Positions 5,459 to 9,468 of a DNA stretch of 9,468 bases are shown one piece after another. Each line of letters begins with the position of its first letter. Positions within the stretch are counted from its first letter, which is position 1. The position numbers and the translations under genes are program-made. Below the pieces are notes generated by a model that did no database searches, was not told where the DNA came from, and saw only the letters and a program-made list of their open reading frames with translations. Origin of the DNA: Geodermatophilaceae bacterium (GTDB lineage: Bacteria > Actinomycetota > Actinomycetes > Mycobacteriales > Geodermatophilaceae); assembly GCA_013696785.1 (NCBI GenBank), contig JACCXW010000037.1:1-9468 (forward strand), given 5' to 3'.

Positions 5459-5580
5459 GCCGAGCAAATGTAGTCGGCGGCAGGGACGCGTGATGCGCGC
5501 CACCGGCGTTGTGCACTGCCGGGTGAGCCTGTCGGTCGTAGGGTGGGACAACCGAATGCCCAGAGGAGTCCCGACACCGC
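5459..5580. promoter_or_regulatory. Divergent control region of nuoBCI and korAB
   Basis: This 122-bp gap is the only upstream region available to both nuoB (minus) and korA (plus), so both promoters and any shared operator should lie here. On the plus side GAGGAG (5563-5568) is the probable korA ribosome site, at a long spacing of 12 bases. I see no strong -35/-10 pair for korA and no clear long inverted repeat. Confidence 0.5.
5467..5472 (-). promoter_or_regulatory. Possible -10 element giving a leaderless nuoB transcript
   Basis: TACATT (5472-5467, minus strand) matches the -10 consensus at four of six positions and ends 8 bases before the nuoB ATG. Transcription from it would begin at or next to the start codon. 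The lack of any ribosome site before nuoB fits this. No convincing -35 element lies at the usual spacing. Confidence 0.25.
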
Positions 5581-7424
5581 ATGGCCAAGCAGGTCCAGCA
5601 GCTCGACCGGGTCGTGATCCGGTTCGCGGGTGATTCCGGCGACGGGATGCAGCTGGCCGGTGACCAGTTCACCAGCGAGACGGCCGTGTTCGGCAACGAC
5701 CTGTCGACGTTGCCGAACTTCCCAGCCGAGATCCGGGCCCCTGCCGGCACTCTGCCCGGCGTGTCGTCGTTCCAGCTGCACTTCGCCGATCACGAGATCA
5801 CAACCCCAGGCGATGCGCCCGACGTATTGGTCGCCATGAACCCGGCAGCGCTCAAGGCAAACCTGCCGGATCTGCCGGCCGGGCGGGACATCATCGTGAA
5901 CAGCGACGAGTTCAGCGCCCGCAACCTCGCCAAGGTGGGCTACGCGTCAAACCCGCTCGACAACGACGCCCTGGACTCCTGGCGGGTGCACAAGGTTGCC
6001 CTCACGTCCATGACGATCGAAGCGCTGAAAGACACCGGGCTGGGCAAGAAGGAAGCGGCCCGGGCAAAGAACATGTTCGCCCTGGGCCTGCTGTCGTGGA
6101 TGTATCACCGCCCGACCGACGGCACCCTGCGCTTCCTGGAGAAAAAGTTCGCGAAGCTGCCGCAGGTTGCTGCGGCCAACGTGGCGGCCTTCCGGGCCGG
6201 CTGGAACTACGGCGAGACCACTGAGTCCTTCGGCGTGTCCTACGAAATCAAGCCGGCGGTGATGAAGCCGGGCGTCTACCGGAACATCTCCGGCAATCTG
6301 GCGCTGTCCTACGGTCTTATCGCTGCGAGCCGACGATCCGGATTGCCGCTCTTCCTGGGCGCGTATCCGATCACTCCAGCCAGCGACATCCTGCACGAGC
6401 TGTCCAAGCACAAGGCGTTCGGCGTACGCACCTTCCAGGCCGAGGACGAGATCGCCGGCATCGGTGCCGCGCTCGGTGCCGCGTTCGGCGGCGCGCTCGC
6501 GGTGACGACGACGTCCGGTCCGGGCCTCGCCTTGAAGTCCGAGACGATCGGCCTGGCGGTGTCCCTCGAGCTGCCGCTGGTGATCTGCGACATCCAACGT
6601 GGTGGGCCCTCCACCGGTCTGCCCACGAAAACGGAGCAGACCGACCTGCTTCAGGCCATGTTCGGACGCAACGGCGAAGCGCCGGTGCCCATCGTCGCCG
6701 CGCAGTCTCCCGGCGACTGTTTCGACGCCGCGATCGAGGCCGTCCGGATCGCGCTGACGTACCGGACCCCTGTCTTTCTGCTCTCCGATGGATACCTGGC
6801 CAACGGGTCCGAGCCCTGGTCCATCCCGGACCTGGACCGCCTGCCCCAGCTGACTGCGGACTTCGCCGTCGCCACCGACGAGCCTTTCCTCCCGTACGAG
6901 CGGGATCCCGAAACCCTCGCCCGGCCCTGGGCCGTTCCTGGAACCGCAGGCCTTGAGCACCGGATCGGCGGCTTGGAGAAGGCCGACAAGACCGGTGAGA
7001 TCTCCTACGATCCCGCCAACCACGCCCTGATGGTGGGGCTGCGGCAGTCCAAAGTGGACAGGATCGCGCAATCCATCCCGCCGCTGCAGGTCGACGACCC
7101 GAGCGGGGTGGCGCGGGTGGTCGTTCTCGGCTGGGGATCGACTCACGGTGTCATCGACGCGGCCTGCCACCGGGTGCGCCGGCGCGGTATCCCGGTCGCT
7201 CAGCTGCACCTGAGGCATCTCAACCCGTTCCCGGCAGACCTCGGCGGCCTGCTCCGAAGCTACGACCGGGTCGTTCTGCCCGAGTTGAATCTCGGACAGC
7301 TGGCGCTGTTGCTGCGCGCCCGGTACCTCGTCGACGTGATCGGCATCAACCAGGTCAGCGGGATGCCCTTCCGGGCCGCAGATCTCGAAGACTCGCTCTG
7401 GGACATCCTGCAAGGAGTCGATAC

Positions 7425-7428
<4 letters not shown>
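5581..7428 (+). CDS. korA: 2-oxoacid:acceptor (2-oxoglutarate:ferredoxin) oxidoreductase, fused gamma-alpha subunit
   Basis: The large subunit of KorAB, which converts 2-oxoglutarate and CoA to succinyl-CoA and CO2 and reduces ferredoxin, in place of or beside the lipoamide-type dehydrogenase. At 615 residues it has the usual actinobacterial gamma-alpha fusion. The gamma domain (about 1-200) begins with RFAGDSGDGM (14-23). The alpha pyrimidine-binding domain (from about 230) has GAYPITPASDILHEL (from about 260), FQAEDEIAGIGAALGAAFGGA, TTTSGPGLALKSETIGLAVSLELPLV and QRGGPSTGLPTKTEQ. The C-terminal domain has VVLGWGSTHGVIDAA and LHLRHLNPFP. Substrate choice cannot be proved by eye; 2-oxoglutarate is inferred from close similarity to the korA type. 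The stop overlaps the korB start (ATGA), so the subunits are coupled. The gene contains no ferredoxin domain, so an external acceptor is needed. Confidence 0.94.
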
Positions 7429-8487
<1,059 letters not shown>

Positions 8488-8504
<17 letters not shown>

Positions 8505-9468
8505 CCTTCAGGATGACGTTCTCATTACCGATGTTGGACGTCGTGATGTACAGCGAGCCGTCCGTCCCGAGCTGGGCCGTGCGCAGCCGCCCGTAGGTGC
8601 CGGTGAACTCGGGGATGAGTTCTTCGCTGGTGAGTTGCCCCTTGCCGTCGAACGTCAGTCGCAGTAACGACTCGCCCTGCAACTGCGCGACGACCAGGGA
8701 CCCGTTCCAGGACTTCCACTGCGGACCGACGAGGAACGTTCCTCCGGACGTCGCGCCCGTCGGCCCCGAGCTCCACACTGCGGGCTTGGCGTTCGGGAAC
8801 TTCACGAGGTCCGTCATGGGCACGGATTCGTCGTAGATCGCGCCGGCACCGTCCGGATCCCAGCCGTAGTTCCTGGCGGGCAGCACGATGTTGACCTCGT
8901 CCTCGATGGCCGGGCCGTGTTCGACGTTGAACATCTGCCCGTTCGGCCGCAGGGCTAAGCCCTGGGGGTTGCGGTGCCCGTAGTTGAATATCAGCCGCGT
9001 CCTGGGGTTCTCGTCATTGATGTACGGATTGCCAGCGGCCGGAGCACCGGTCATGGCATTGATCCGGAGGATCTTGCCCCCGAGGGAGTTCAGGTTCTGC
9101 GGCACGGTTCCGGTGGCGGTGTCCCCGGTGCTCACCATCAGGGCCCCGGTGTCGTCAAAACGGAGCCGGCAGCCGCCGTGCCGGCCACTGCTCGTGCTGA
9201 CCGGCAGATTGCCCAGCAAGGGGTCGGCCACGCGAGTGGCCTTCGTGTACGCGGCATTGACGGTCCACGCGATGATCTGGATCTCTTTGTCGCTGCCGGC
9301 CTGATGGCCCTGGCAGGTGTAGAAGCGCCGGTTGCCGGTGAAGTGCGGGTCGAGCACCAGTCCCATCAGCCCCGTCTCACCGATCGTGTACAGGTCGCTG
9401 AAGTCGGCGGTCAAGCTGGCCACGGTGCCGTTCACCCGACGGACCGACAGGCCCCCGCTGCGCTCGTC
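8488..9468 (-). CDS. Glucose/sorbosone dehydrogenase-like PQQ-type beta-propeller protein, C-terminal part
   Basis: The frame is open to the right edge, so the visible 326 residues lack the true start; a GTG at 9435 is in frame but lies inside the domain. The sequence fits the GSDH family, soluble six-bladed propellers that oxidise aldoses with PQQ and are usually exported. Matching motifs, in fragment numbering, are ERSGGL at the very start, GETGLMGLVLDPHF (about 30-43), SGRHGGCRLRF (about 94-104, with the probable catalytic His at 97), GHRNPQGLALRPNG (from 164), VEHGPAIEDEVNIV (from 182) and NYGWDPDG (from 200). Any signal peptide would be upstream. PQQ use, substrate and export are inferred from the family. 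Its TAG at 8490-8488 lies inside korB. Confidence 0.88.

Noticed and set aside
5947..7413. 488-codon minus-strand open frame opposite korA
   Set aside because: It mirrors korA codons and has no recognisable domain or ribosome site.

Overview
The window is high-GC DNA from a filamentous-type or related actinobacterium. The evidence is the strong G/C bias at third codon positions, GTG starts, GGAGG-type ribosome sites, and gene families and order that resemble the Streptomyces chromosome around korAB, a second nuo cluster, htpX, yajQ and tRNA-Tyr. That resemblance is from memory and was not searched. The species cannot be named.

Layout, left to right. (1) At the left edge is the start of a minus-strand gene for a secreted protein. 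A clear signal peptide is followed almost at once by AAWNG pentapeptide repeats encoded by a 15-bp tandem repeat, and the gene runs off the window. (2) About 520 bp without a convincing gene, ending in a hairpin just downstream of a minus-strand tRNA-Tyr (anticodon GTA). (3) A perfect 12-bp inverted repeat lies between tRNA-Tyr and the plus-strand pair yajQ-rmlA. (4) A small plus-strand helical protein of 82 residues. (5) A minus-strand run nuoB-nuoC-nuoI-htpX, with the nuo genes overlapping one another. (6) Divergent from nuoB, the plus-strand pair korA-korB, encoding 2-oxoacid (probably 2-oxoglutarate):ferredoxin oxidoreductase. (7) A minus-strand glucose/sorbosone dehydrogenase-like gene converges on korB, overlaps its 3' end, and runs off the right edge.

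How the genes work together. KorAB would decarboxylate a 2-oxoacid to the acyl-CoA and reduce a ferredoxin. The divergent nuo genes encode only three iron-sulfur or peripheral-arm subunits of a complex I-like enzyme: NuoB (N2 cluster ligands intact), NuoC, and NuoI (two 4Fe-4S motifs intact). NuoD, NuoA, the NADH module and every membrane subunit are absent from the window. The tight coupling of B, C and I and their intact cofactor ligands argue against simple decay. A ferredoxin-linked partial complex I module working with KorAB is the most interesting hypothesis here. The rest of the complex could be encoded elsewhere in the genome, which the window cannot show.

The other points worth a second look are the AAWNG repeat protein, the strong inverted repeat 2 bp from the 5' end of tRNA-Tyr, the korB/dehydrogenase tail-to-tail overlap with no room for a terminator, and a nuoB start that may be leaderless.
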